This document shows positions 45,113 to 55,795 of a DNA stretch of 64,000 nt, piece after piece. Within the stretch, counting starts at the first letter, position 1. Each line of letters opens with the position of its first letter. Below the pieces are notes generated by a model that saw only the letters and a list, made by a program, of their open reading frames with translations, made no database searches and was not told the DNA's origin. The stretch is taken from contig OZ247427.1 of NCBI GenBank assembly GCA_965232815.1, positions 3,658,001-3,722,000 of the forward strand, given 5' to 3'. Both the position numbers and the translations under genes were made by a program. Source of the DNA: Bin87 sp026710825 (lineage in GTDB: Bacteria > Chloroflexota > Dehalococcoidia > Lucifugimonadales > UBA3495).

Positions 45113-45961
45113 TCAGTGCTCGAGTACCGGATTTGATGCCAGCCCGTCGCTGAACCCCAACGCCTGGCGCACTCTCTCGTCGCTCCGGACCAACCGCACG
45201 GCCGACGTCGGCCAGTCGGGGTTGTTGGGGTTGAACACGTCGTGGCGCTCCACTATCCCCGCGTCCTGGTATTCGTCGAGCAACTTGCGACACTCGTACT
45301 CGTTCCAAGCCAACCCCCGGTCCGGCATCCACCGGTTGCACAGCATGCCGTAGCCGACGAAGTTCATGCGGCTTTCCAGGTTGTGCATCTGCCGCACGAA
45401 CCGCCCCAGGACATCGTTGCTTTCCGCATAGTCGCTCTCCCGTGCTGCGGCGACATCCAGCTTGACGTCCCCGTGCTCCGCAGTCTGGATGCCCAGCTCG
45501 GCCTCAAGCGGAAACAGCGGTGCGGTGGCCAGCATGTCCCGTGCAACCGACGCGCTGAAGGCGCACAGGACGATGCGCTTCCCGTAGCTTTTGGCACGGT
45601 CCACCAGCACCTGGTAGTCGGCGTCGCCGGAACCTAAGATCACGGTCCCGCAGTCGTCGCGGTCCCGGATCCACTCGTAGGCCTCCAGCAAGATGGCCGG
45701 ATCGGATCGGTCCTTGCCCGCACTGGTGCAGGGAGCGTGGTAGGGCGTTATGCCGAGCTGGGCGAACTCCTGACCATCATCAGGCCGGAGCGACCAGTCC
45801 CCGAATGCCTTCCCACCCAAGACCTCGCCGAATATGCAAGCCACATTCCGGATGGCCAAGCACAGTTCCGACGGCCTGACCCTGCGTTGATAGAGTTGGG
45901 CGCCGCGTCGGATGTTCTCCCAATCTACCGCGATCATCACACCAGTGGTGTTCTCGTTCAT
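45113..45961 (-). CDS. NYN (PIN-like) domain protein
   Basis: A 282-residue protein. Residues 8-150 are a NYN/LabA-type PIN-like nuclease domain: MIAVDWENIRRG with the first metal-binding Asp13, KDRSDPAILLEAYEWI with acidic residues, and ILGSGDADYQVLVDRAKSYGKRIVLCAF. The C-terminal part (about 190-280) resembles a winged-helix or OST-HTH-like module (LAWNEYECRKLLDEYQDAGIVERHDVFNPNNPDWPTSAVRL). It probably cleaves RNA. The gene is intact in a region full of decayed genes. Confidence 0.8.
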   Translation of the reverse strand: MNENTTGVMIAVDWENIRRGAQLYQRRVRPSELCLAIRNVACIFGEVLGGKAFGDWSLRPDDGQEFAQLGITPYHAPCTSAGKDRSDPAILLEAYEWIRDRDDCGTVILGSGDADYQVLVDRAKSYGKRIVLCAFSASVARDMLATAPLFPLEAELGIQTAEHGDVKLDVAAARESDYAESNDVLGRFVRQMHNLESRMNFVGYGMLCNRWMPDRGLAWNEYECRKLLDEYQDAGIVERHDVFNPNNPDWPTSAVRLVRSDERVRQALGFSDGLASNPVLEH

Positions 45962-45985
45962 GTCCCTGTCAGAGCTTGGAGGCTC

Positions 45986-46546
45986 CTAATCATCCGGTTC
46001 GCGATTGAATCGGCCCGCCAAGCGTGCGCGTATTCTTGGGTCGAGCACAGGGAACAATCGCCCCAGCAATTCTTCGGTGGCGGAACTCAGGGCGCTGGCT
46101 GATTCTCGAATGAGCCTGCCCCCCGGCAAGGCTCCGCCGGGAAGAGACTCAGCGAGTCGCATGGCCTCAGCGTACGAAGGCATGGTTACCGGCATGGTGA
46201 AGCCGTACATCGGTTGAACGTGGAGCGAAAATGCTACCGCCACGCCTTCTTCGAGCATATTGCCGGCATCACGGACCACCGGATTGAGCAGGTGCACAGT
46301 TTCATGCGCCATCTCGAAGACCGGCGTGGGCCAGTAATGCTCGGCGTTTCTGCTCAGCTCGACAAAGGCTCCGTCGAAATTGGGAGTATTTCTCAGGAAC
46401 GGCCCATCGTCGGCAAACGTCGGTTGATACACCGTTATCGACCTGTCTCTGGGTCCCAATTCACGCTCGGCGATTTCAATCAGTTGCCACTGCAACGCCC
46501 ACAAGCCGGCGGGGTCATTCACTGGATCCGTATCAGGTAGGTTCAT
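45986..46546 (-). CDS. Putative zinc metallopeptidase-like protein
   Basis: A protein of about 186 residues with HExxH in FEMAHETVHLLNP and a Glu about 20 residues later (MLEEGVAVAFSLHV), the pattern of gluzincin-like folds. The start is uncertain: ATG 46546 lacks a ribosome site, and a GTG at 46570 is also possible. There is no signal peptide. The peptidase activity is inferred from the motif only. It lies 24 nt upstream of the NYN gene and may be co-transcribed with it. Confidence 0.55.
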   Translation of the reverse strand: MNLPDTDPVNDPAGLWALQWQLIEIAERELGPRDRSITVYQPTFADDGPFLRNTPNFDGAFVELSRNAEHYWPTPVFEMAHETVHLLNPVVRDAGNMLEEGVAVAFSLHVQPMYGFTMPVTMPSYAEAMRLAESLPGGALPGGRLIRESASALSSATEELLGRLFPVLDPRIRARLAGRFNREPDD

Positions 46547-46748
46547 AGGTTTGGGTACGCATCCCAGCACAACGGTCCGGCTTCCTGGCAGGGGGTTGCC
46601 ACCAGTCGGCCTGACCGCTGTAATGCAGTGACACCGCCGGCCTATCTATCATCTACCCGCGCAACATTGCCCCGCGTCAGCCCCGGTGAGTTTATCACGC
46701 AGCCGCGCAAATGATGCACGCGCCCAGTCAGTCGAGTAGAACGCCGAG

Positions 46749-46830
46749 TGTAAAACGCCACGAACTATGTACCAGTAATCGCGAAAATCGCCGCGAACTA
46801 TAGGCCAGTTCGCCAAGGCCTATGACCACC
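46749..46830 (-). mobile_element. IS21 right-end remnant
   Basis: About 82 nt starting TGTAAAACGCC are nearly identical to the right end of the complete IS21 copy in reverse orientation, then diverge. No istAB genes follow. Confidence 0.75.
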
Positions 46831-46835
46831 TAGCC

Positions 46836-46903
46836 CCCACGTCGATGCCCGCCGCGTTCAGGTTCAGCTGGGACAACCCTTCCGGTTTCTTGCCGCTGCT
46901 CAT
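46836..46903 (-). pseudogene. IS110-family transposase N-terminal fragment
   Basis: On the minus strand, LSQLNLNAAGIDVGA is the typical beginning of an IS110 transposase, with the first catalytic Asp. The fragment is cut off by the IS21 remnant. The sequence between 46904 and 47162 is not recognised beyond this. Confidence 0.55.
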
Positions 46904-47162
46904 CATCGCCTCCGCGCCGGCAAGGTGGAGGTGTCGCCGGAGGGAGATGCTAATATCGAACAATCCATGGAACGGGATCGCTCCGCTTGGAACGTCACCA
47001 GTGATGCAGTTGCAAGTCTCCCGGACCATGCTCCCAAACGGGCAACAAGCGCCAATGCCAGGTCGGTCTTGATCCGGACGGCACCCCTTACCATCAGCAC
47101 ACATGCTTGGGGCGGTCTCACCAGTTAGTCACCTCTGCACGGTCCGGACACGGGCATAATGT

Positions 47163-47858
47163 TGCTCCCAACTGGCCCTGTTTGCCAACGACAGCTATCA
47201 CGCCTTCATCACCGATCGAGACGGGGACACCCTGGGACTTGAGGCCGACCATCGCCGGCACGCCGAGATCGAGAACGCCATCCGCGACCCCGCGTCAAGT
47301 GCGGCGCAGGCTCTGAAGTACGGCGTGGGCCTCAACCACCTGCCCTCGGGTCGTTTCCCAGCCAACGCCGCCTGGCTGGCCGTACAGACCATCGCCCACA
47401 ATCTGGCACGCTGGACAACGCGCATCGGCCTGGGTGAGCAACTGGCAACCACCAAGACCCTCCGACGACGCTTCTTCTCCCTACCCGGACGGCTCACCCG
47501 CAAGGCACGCCGCCTCACCTTGCACCTGCCCCAGGGCTGGCCCTGGCAAAACCAATTCGACAGGGTCCTTGCCAAACTGCGCGCCCTGCCGCTGCCTTCC
47601 TGATCAAGCCTGATCCTTCCACCCAATTGCCCAATCGCCTCGCGGGACTGCGCCGGGCCGACCCAGAGTGTCTCCTGCCGCAATCTGCCCGCCGGTCTCG
47701 CCGGTCGCCGAGGTTGTGGCCCGTCAAAATCCCCTTCGCATCGCTGACACCCTCAGCGCCCGTCCCGATCCGTCCGGACCAACGCCCTGCCAGCCCTTCC
47801 CTTCACCTTTCATACCTCATCTGATCAGCCCTACCGCGTCTTTTCGGTGGATTTGGGG
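47163..47858 (+). mobile_element. IS1380 3' fragment
   Basis: This is the C-terminal third of an IS1380 transposase (47169-47603; LALFANDSYHAFITDRDGD, HAEIENAIRDP, YGVGLNHLPSGRFPANAAWLAVQTIAHNLARW) plus the terminal region ending TTCGGTGGATTTGGGG. An in-frame insertion of eight codons relative to the copy at 33448 replaces RDLKYG with RDPASSAAQALKYG. It is therefore a separate, older copy. Confidence 0.8.
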
Positions 47859-48165
47859 TTAGACACTGCGCGAATCTGTGTTGACGACAGCTGTGAATCA
47901 ACGATCCCGATACCCCATGTGAGCCATTTTCTCCCGCCCGATTACGCAAAGAGGGGGGTGCCGATTAAGCCGACGACTGCGACCTTGCCTCTGGGACAGC
48001 ACGTTCAACGCGGCGTTCGTGCAACTTGGATCAAATCTCACCGGTAACGCCCGGGTTCCTGGCCTTTGGAGTCGGCGCATGCTCACCCGCGTATCTGGCG
48101 CATTGCTTGACGCGTTAGGGGATCTGGCTTGGGATGGATTTGGAGTGTCCGACCCAGGTCAGCGG
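47859..48165. other. Intergenic stretch
   Basis: No gene or signal is recognised between the IS1380 end and the type III methyltransferase pseudogene. Confidence 0.4.
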
Positions 48166-50985
48166 TCATACGCTGAATACCTTGATGGCTTCGTCGCCCA
48201 GATGATTGATCACCTTCACCGCTATCCTACCGGACTTCGGCCTGGCGAAAGGCCGTGAAGTATCGCTCCTCAGGCTGTCCCACGTTTCTTCGTCGATCTC
48301 TGCTTGCAGTGTGTTTCTGAGCCTCCGGAAAGTGTCTTTTGTGGTCCCCAAGAAATAGGCATGCCGCACAAAGAAACTCTCTTCGTTGTAGTCGGTGTCT
48401 ATGAACCAGCATGCGACACCCTCCGCGCCCTGACTGCGCACTTGGCCGGTGGCAGGATCAAACATGTCAATGCCCAAGATTTTGAGTTGCAATAAGTCCT
48501 GCTCGCCGTTTCCCGATGGCACGTGGAGCATTTCAACATCTGGTTCGCCAAAAACTACGAACAAGTTTCCCTTTCCGTCGTTCTTGAGGTCAGAGGCCAT
48601 GTGCAAGTCGGCGTTCATCCTCGCTTTCAGAATGGCCAGTGGGTCGATTTTGGTCAGATTGCTCGCGTATGCGTCGAAGTTGAACGCGCAGGCTATCAGG
48701 AGATCGAATCTGGCCAACCCCGCTTCTTGCGCGGCGGCGCTGAGGTCTGTTCTCGTGACTGTAACGAATTCCGGGCCTACGAATATCCCTGCACGTCGTT
48801 CCTTCTCTCCCTCCAAGAATCTTCCTTCGGCACAAATGTAATCGCCTGGCCAACCGGTAACCGAAGAAAAGTCGATCTTGTCCTCCTTGTGCGCCTGTTG
48901 CACACCTGACGTCCTGAGGTTGTCAAGGATCATGCCAGCAAAGTCTCGGTCCGCTCGTGCAGGGCCAAACCCGTCGTTGCTATCTGGACCGTCGGATGTA
49001 CGTTTGCCATCATCTGCCACCATCAATCGGTGGGGCGACAAGCTTTCCACGGTGAAGGGTCCCGCAACGCGAACTCTGTTCTTGTCCTGAACTGGATGAT
49101 CGAATAGAAGCTCGCTAGTGCCGCTGCCATCGATAGATGCGTTGATTTCGCCCTGACGGGCGCGAACCTGTTTCCACCATTCTTGATGTATTGTTGACGC
49201 GTCAGTAGACCATTCGGGATTACCCTCTCGTGGTACTGCCCATTCGTCCCATGAGTTGCCGGTTGCCTCGTTGATGCTGGGCAACAGCTGATTTAGGGGC
49301 TCTTGGTAGGTATCCCAGATGACGTTGATTTCCGAATTCTCGGTGATGTTTTGGAGGGTGATGTGCGGCATCCGCTCATACACGAAACCTTGGCGGATGT
49401 CGCCGCGCGTTGGGGTTTCCACTATTTCCCGATGTAGGATCTCAGCTTCTTTTCGTTTACCTTCGGGACTGTCAGCTAGTAGATAGTACGGGTATCGGGC
49501 TCCCATCAAACGTGCCCTGGCCAAGGTAAGTGCTACGCGACTGGTGTCTATCGTGATCCAGCGGCGTCCCCATTGCTCCGCCACCTACGCCGTAGTGCCC
49601 GACCCACAGGTGGGATCCAGAACCAGATCTCCAGGGTCAGTGCTCATCAGAATGCATCGCTTGATGACCTCAGTGTTGGTTTGGACAACAAACATCTTGT
49701 CGTCTGCGCCGACTGTGTCCTCCCATGGGACTGTACGATCACCCCATGCTTTGTCGTCGGCGTACAGGGCGTATCGCAGGAATCGGCCTGAAGGCAGGAG
49801 TCGGTCCGCCATCGCCAGCCGGTCCAGACCTTCTGCCATAGTCCCGTATCCGTTGCTGGGATGGTCGTATTCAACTCCTCGGAATGTGTATTTGAACATC
49901 CCTGACTGCATTGGACCGGACGGCTCCAACGATTTTGAAGTGAACAATTTGGCTCCATCAGGGAGGTGGCCAATTTCCTTCACCACCTCAGATACACGCT
50001 TGATACTGCCGTCCTCCAGCCTGCACCAGTTATAGCCAGAGGCTGGGCCGTAGTTCATCTTCCTGAAAAGTTTGCGGTATTTTGCGCATGGGCGTCTCTG
50101 TTGATCGTATTTGTTCTTCGCGTACCAAATGACGAACGCGGACATTTACTCAACGAAATTGATTCCGAACGGCATGGTTTTGGTTCGGAAAGGGATCAGC
50201 GCGACAAAATTCTGATCTCCGAACACTTCGTCCAGCAGCACCCTCACGCGGTGAACGTTTTCGTCGCTGATTAGGACAAATATGCTGCCAGTGTCTGAGA
50301 GAAGGTCGTGGGCCATCACCAGTCTGTCGCGGAGGTAGCTGAGGTATGAGTGGATCCCGTACTGCCAAGTATCGCGGTACGCTTTGACCTGTTCTGGCTG
50401 CTGGGTACTCTGCTCTGCCCTGTTCCCCACAATATTCCGCTCCGTGGTGGACCACTGGAAATTGGAATTGAAGTTGATGCCGTAAGGCGGATCGAAGTAG
50501 ATGCACTGGACTTTTCCGCGCAGGTCTTCACGTTCAACCTAACTAGCCATCACCAGAAGGCTATCCCCTAAAATAAGCCGGTTGCTCCAATTCTGGCCAT
50601 GTTGATAAAACTCCGTCCGCGCATCTGAGCCGAGCGATAGGTTGTCGTCTCCGAACAAATCGAAGCCCAATTGCTCGGTGCGTTTCGGCGTATAGGCGCT
50701 GTACAAAAGGTCATTGATCAGGACCTTGGGATCAACTTTTTCTTGCGTGAACAGTGGCGGCGCTGGGACCACCAAGTCGGATAGGTCCTGTTCGTCTTTA
50801 CCGCTCCAGACGAGTTGGGGGTCCAAGTCTTGGTTTCTCCGTGAACGGACGGCCTGAACCAAGCGCCAGTCAGAGTCCCTGAAGACTGGCTCCATCTCAG
50901 CTGTAGGGATATTCACCCGGGGGTAGGGATAGGTTGTATTGCTGACTGCGACCGAGTCGGTAGATTCTGGGGTCGTGTGGTTCAT
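48166..50985 (-). pseudogene. Type III DNA methyltransferase (Mod) with three in-frame stop codons
   Basis: One unshifted frame of 940 codons encodes an N6-adenine methyltransferase with DPPY (VQCIYFDPPYGINFNSNFQW) before motif I (DPTCGSGTTA), the beta-class order of type III Mod. It is broken by TAG 50539-50541 (in LLVMAS*VERE), TAA 50146-50148 (NFVE*MSAF) and TAG 49585-49587 (GTTA*VAEQWGRRW). No indel was needed to follow the homology. The start ATG 50985 has GGAGGT upstream and lies 7 nt after the end of the res gene. The C-terminal 350 residues form a long, less familiar region. The methylase is inactive unless the stops are suppressed. Confidence 0.85.
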
Positions 50986-50992
50986 TGCGATA

Positions 50993-53900
50993 TTACCTCC
51001 GTCGAAGGCAGGTTTCGACGACGCGGGCAAATTCTCCCGACATATTGTCAATCGATGTGAACTCGTGGAAATGCCAGCGGCCGTACGATCCCAGGTTGTT
51101 CACCCCAGGAACCCAATAGGATTTCATTGTACGTGTTTTGGCATACGCGTCCTCGCCACGGAACCCTTCGACTTCGGCGACGAGATTGCGTGGGTCCTCG
51201 CCTGTGTTCCCGTCATCGATTTGCACGACGAAATCGGGTATATATGTTTTGGACTCCGTTCCCAGCCGATAAGGCACGTCAAGACCGAGACCCCGATTTT
51301 TTACATAGGCGATTACGTTGGGGTGTGCTTCAACAATGCGGCAGAAGGAGGTTTCCCACGAGCTGTCGCACACCGCGAAATTCACGTGGCATTTATCGGG
51401 GTCGGTTTCGAATATCTCCCTTATGAATTGGTCCGATGGTCCGCGCGGTTTTTTGGAAATCGTGAAATCGACTTTCTTGGTCGATCCCAACGGGGAGAAA
51501 TCGTTCACAACGGCTTTAACCGGTCGTCCGCTTTCGGGCTGTTGTTCATTAACAGCTTTGACTATTGCATCTTTGATCCTTTGGCTGGCCATGTCCAGAA
51601 CTTGCGGATAGGTTATCTGGGCCAGAAAGGTGTCTTGGTCGCAAAAGAGGTACTCTTGCAACCAGTGGCCGACGATGTCGCAAAGTTGCGGGAATAGGTG
51701 CGTCTTGAGTGCTTCTCCTGGCTCGACCAATTGAGTTTGCAAGACATGAGCGGCCAGTTTGTACTTCACTTCTTGGAATCGTGCGTCGCTGAGTCTCTCT
51801 GCCGTCAAGCTGATTCCTTCTCCAACGATACAGCTGCTCCACGTCCTGGTGGGCCCCACCAAGGCTGGGGTCAGCCTAAGGATAGAGGTTTCGTCGAACC
51901 GGGCCTCTATCCGGTCGTTGGGGAGTTCTATACGGTATGCCGAAACGATTGGAAATTGGATTTCCAAGTGGTCGCGTTCTGGGCTGACTGCGAAAACCCG
52001 AATCGCCACAGCAGGCTGTTGGCGCGGTTTTGGGCGGGAGTCGCTATCGGTGAAGTCAAACGGCACACCCAACACGTCGGCGTATTCCGCCTCCAGCAAA
52101 TTCGTTTCTTCGTTCAACTCATACGATTGACGTCTGAGGGCGCGCCCAACAACCTGCTCGCACAGGAGTTGAGTGCCGAACGCGCGCACGCCGAGGATGT
52201 GTGTTACGGTGTTGGCGTCCCACCCTTCGGTCAACATGGCTACCGACACGACACAGCGGACCGACCCGCCCAATCGGCCGGATCGACCAACGGTGTTCAG
52301 CATTTCGCGCATCATGTCCTCGTCCGAAATCGAGGCTTCGGCATCGGCAAATCCGAACCGCTGCGCTCTCTCTCGTCGGAAGGCGTCAATCGGATTCCTT
52401 GCCGCGGTTCGAAAGTCGGGAGGCAACGCGTCCGAGTTGCTGAGTTGTTCGCTGTCCACCAGCAGGGTGCGAGGAATGGCCAACCTGTTTCCGTTTCGGT
52501 CGTAGTTGCTAAAAAATCAAATCTGCCCTGAAACTGCTCGATGAGTCGACCATCTGAGTCATACCGTTCGAACCCCGAGATGTACTCGTAGATCCATTTC
52601 GATATGCTGGTGTTTTGGCAGACTACAACGAACACAGGGGGGCTGGAATTTCCGCTTCTTCCCAATCCTTGAAGGTAGTCTCATAGTTGCCGTAAAGGGT
52701 TTCCAAAGCCGCGAGCAAGTGAGTAGGCATTTGTCTGGGATCTTGAACGGATCTAGGTTGCCTCCGACGGGGACTCGGCATTTCGCTCCGGACGTGTTTC
52801 CACAGTTCGCGGAACACCGGCCCGCTGCCGCCGGGGACGTTATCGTCGATGGGCACTCTGGGGATTTTCACTACACCTGCTTCGATAGCATCCATCAAAG
52901 AAAAGTCGCAAACGGTCCACGGGAACAGCGTGCCTTCCTCGTATCCGGAGCCCCGGAGAAAGAACGGCGTCGCCGACAGGTCAACCACTTGGATAACGTC
53001 GGTCAGCTTGCTGATGGTTTCGATGCCAGACACCCAAACCCGGGCTTTTTCGCTGTTTTCCGTCGCCTCTTCCACCTCGTCTGCATCCAGTGGTCTTTCC
53101 GCTGATTCCGTATCGGGGCGCTGCCGGTAGCAGTGATGTCCCTCGTCGTTGAGTACTACGATGCGCTTCATTCGCATCAGTTCCGGCATAACCCTTCTGA
53201 GCATCTGCCCTTCGGTCTCTTGCGTGGATGGCGCTGAACCGGTTCGACCTTGCAATAGACGTTTCACGCTTGCGGGCATGGCATCCCGTTCGCGCCTTCG
53301 AAATGCGTGAAAATTGGTGACGACAACTTGCGCTTGTTTGACAGTGCTAAGCAGGTCTTTGGGTACCAGATCCCGGTGTTCGTAATAGTTGTCCGGATCG
53401 TTCGGGAGTAAACAGCGGAGGCGATCCCTGATGGTGATGCCGGGTGTTACGACCAAGAATCCTTTGGTGAACAGCGTAGCTGGAGGATGCCGGACGGCAT
53501 TGACTGTCTGCCAAGCGATCAACATCGCCATCACCGTGGTCTTGCCGGCACCAGTCGCAAGTTTGAGGGCCAGTCGGAACAAGTTCGGATTGGCCGACAG
53601 ATTGGACTTCGTGATATGGGTCCGGATCCCCTCGTATTCGCCGCGGATTCGCCTTTCACCAGGCAACACCCCGGCCACTTCGGTAAGCCAGATTATTGTT
53701 TCGGCGGCTTCCACTTGGCAGAAAAACGGCCTCAGGTTCGGGAAGTCGTAGGTACGCCAGTGTTCCAATAGCCGAGCAGTCTCAGGAGTAACCTGCCATT
53801 GACTTCGCGGCAAATTGCGCCATGCGTCGACCCGCCGGCGGATTTCGTTGATGATCGGAGTCGGGTCGTATTCTTGCTGTTGAGTGGAAAGATCGGTGTC

Positions 53901-54083
53901 GCCTAGCAGGATCCTGACTTGGCCATGTTCGGCCAATGCGGGCGGTACGGCTGTGAGGTATTCTGAAACCCGCCGATGGTTGATAACTTGGTCGGTGGGC
54001 AACCCGTTTTTAAGCTCCCAATGGCGCCCCGGATATTCATAGGGCGAGTTGAGGATCGGGTGTTCCGAAAACGTGGGTGGCAT
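50993..54083 (-). pseudogene. Type III restriction endonuclease (Res, BPTD_3080-like), two frameshifts
   Basis: An SF2 helicase-nuclease of about 1030 residues if repaired. Helicase motifs are clear: Walker A LATGAGKTTVMAML, DEGH box VLNDEGHHCY, SATPFF, and motif VI VVGRALRRQ. Frame changes occur at a C6 run (near 52640; AEIPAP) and at a T6 run (near 52510; GRFDF). The C-terminal nuclease core reads YIPDFVV...LVAEVEG, with Glu where type III enzymes have the catalytic Lys (E-x-K). Both the frameshifts and this substitution point to loss of cutting. It is upstream of mod on the same strand. Confidence 0.85.
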
Positions 54084-54412
54084 AGTCGCCGCGACTCCGA
54101 AGGGGGGACTACCGTCGGGTCATTTGGAGATGGGAAATTGTAAGACGAACGGAAGATTGTGGGTAGCCATGTTTGGCACGTCCTAATTTACCGCAAATGA
54201 AGAGCGTAATGGCAGTGGCAGCGTGTCAACACACGGTGATCGCTCTGGGCGCTTGAGACGCTACGGACTACGGTAGCCATCAAAAATATACCCGAAATCG
54301 GTCAGCACCGTTTGGCTGCGCGGTGATCTGTTTGTCGAGCGCAGACACGGGTCACAGCATGACTATCGGTCCCAAGTACCACAACGACTCCCAACTCGTT
54401 ACCTTGGAGGGA
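54084..54412. other. Intergenic stretch upstream of res
   Basis: About 330 nt without a gene. It should contain the res-mod promoter, but no clear box is seen. Confidence 0.4.
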
Positions 54413-54613
54413 TCAACAATCTGAATGCCGACGGATGACCATGGCCAAAGCCGGACAGCCATCCGATCTGTAGCCCTCTAGATCACTTGTGAGGCCTGTA
54501 CGTTCGAACAAAGCCCGGCGTGCGGGATCAATCTTCTGAATTACCCAGCGACTTTCGGATTTTGTGTCGGCCAAAGGGCCCGGAGAGGGCCGGCGCGAGC
54601 GAGTTTCAGTCAT
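54413..54613 (-). CDS. Small hypothetical protein
   Basis: 66 residues (MTETRSRRPSPGPLADTKSE...). The ATG overlaps the stop of the preceding gene (ATGACTGA), which suggests translational coupling. The protein is basic with no recognised domain. It could be a false call resting only on the overlap. Confidence 0.4.
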   Translation of the reverse strand: MTETRSRRPSPGPLADTKSESRWVIQKIDPARRALFERTGLTSDLEGYRSDGCPALAMVIRRHSDC

Positions 54614-55199
54614 GAGGGACAGGCACCACATGAGCCAAGAGCTTCAAGGATCGCTTGAGTACCGTGTCGGCACCCCGACCAGTGGTTTGGTTGCCCCCAT
54701 AAAGGGTCGAAAGGACTCGAGCGATTTCAGATGTCGTTTCTGGAGTATCAGCTGCTTCCCCGCGCCTGATCCTGTCGCCCCCACGCTGTTGGAGCAACTC
54801 CGTTATTGCTGCTTGTATCTCGGTCCAGAACTCAGCCCGCGCTTCGGGAGAATCGCCGGTCATTGCGACGTCCAGGTCCGTGTTGTCTCGGATCGTTGCC
54901 AACAGTCTCGGGCGGTGTAGAGCCAACCACAATGCCAGAGGTACTACCCCACGGGCGTGGCCCTGCAGATTGTGCTGCCCGTTGAAACGATCACGAATAC
55001 TGATGGCATCGCTTACTCGCTCATCAGCTAGCCTATTGATGATAGTGCGCATCGCAGCGAACAGCACTAGGAACGTATTGTCGTTAGTGTAATCGATCAA
55101 CGCTTGAACCTCCGCATAGAATCCGCGTGGATTGTACACGTTAGAGATTTCTTGAGCAAAACGTTTCGTGCAGACATCCCTTCCGCCGTTTCCTCGCAA
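54606..55199 (-). CDS. Hypothetical protein, possibly 5'-truncated
   Basis: 197 residues from TTG 55199. The first 15 residues look random. The recognisable part starts at NPRGFYAEVQALIDYTNDNTFLVLFAAMRTIINRLADERVSDAISIRDRFNG, a helical segment with coding character. The function is unknown. An IS21 left-end remnant starts 17 nt upstream, so the original N-terminus may have been removed. Confidence 0.5.
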   Translation of the reverse strand: MRGNGGRDVCTKRFAQEISNVYNPRGFYAEVQALIDYTNDNTFLVLFAAMRTIINRLADERVSDAISIRDRFNGQHNLQGHARGVVPLALWLALHRPRLLATIRDNTDLDVAMTGDSPEARAEFWTEIQAAITELLQQRGGDRIRRGEAADTPETTSEIARVLSTLYGGNQTTGRGADTVLKRSLKLLAHVVPVPHD

Positions 55200-55215
55200 C
55201 CATTCTGCAGCCTAA

Positions 55216-55322
55216 TTTGAAATGCCGCTGGCAATGAGCTGGTGATCGCGAAGGACTATGCACCACCTTGCGCGCGTGGCGATTTTGATCAATATCAGTG
55301 TGTGGTTTCCTGGTCAATTACG
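55216..55322 (+). mobile_element. IS21 left-end remnant
   Basis: About 107 nt match the first part of the complete IS21 copy (from its TGTGAAACGCC end through ACTATG.ACCACC and GGCGATTTTGAT to TTTCCTGGTCAAT). No istB follows. Confidence 0.75.
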
Positions 55323-55398
55323 TCCTCCCGAGGCAATTTCGCGATGATACCGCAGTCCGAAGGACGGATTGATTGCCGCCCCGGTTCGAGATAGATTC

Positions 55399-55597
55399 TT
55401 ATCCCCCGTCCTCGTTCCAGGAGACGAAACGACCGGGGGAAATGACGATCAGGGTCAACCGTTCCTCCGCCAGAAGTTGCGCGGCGAACTCGGTACCTCG
55501 CTCTTCTTCCTCGTAGAGGACGCATGTCCTGCACACCATGTCGTCCAGCCCGCTGTCGGTGATGTGGGGCTGTGAAGTTGGCTGGAGCGTCGGCCAT
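55399..55597 (-). pseudogene. Small gene, apparently frameshifted
   Basis: From ATG 55597 the N-terminus reads MADAPANFTAP. After a one-base shift at a CCCC run the frame continues HITDSGLDDMVCRTCVLYEEEERGTEFAAQLL to a stop at 55399, giving about 66 residues. The first residues resemble those of the small protein at 59913-60113 (MVNTPPQFTTP), and both genes have CCTCCAAC directly before ATGG. The function is unknown. Confidence 0.45.
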
Positions 55598-55710
55598 GTT
55601 GGAGGTCCCTTCTGCATCCGTCGAGGGTTTCGGCAGCAGTCGAAACGCGTACTATGACGGCTTTTTGTCGCCGTTTGTCGCTGAGGTCCTTGTGGTGCTC
55701 TTATCTGCGC

Positions 55711-55745
55711 CACAGCGCGTATATGTGCCTTATATGGCGATTTCT
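55711..55745. repeat. 35-nt motif shared with 60572-60606, copy 1
   Basis: An ungapped alignment with the second copy gives 28 of 35 identical bases. Both copies lie upstream of minus-strand small genes with related N-termini, so it may be a shared promoter or regulatory site. Confidence 0.5.
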
Positions 55746-55795
55746 GTGGCGGATCAGATGCCCGTTTTCGATCGCCCTACGGTGAGCATGGGGGC

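Noticed and set aside
48166..50985. UAG reassignment to a sense codon in this genome
   Set aside because: TAG ends clpC, guaB3 and the UGSC gene at the expected protein lengths, so it is a normal stop codon here.
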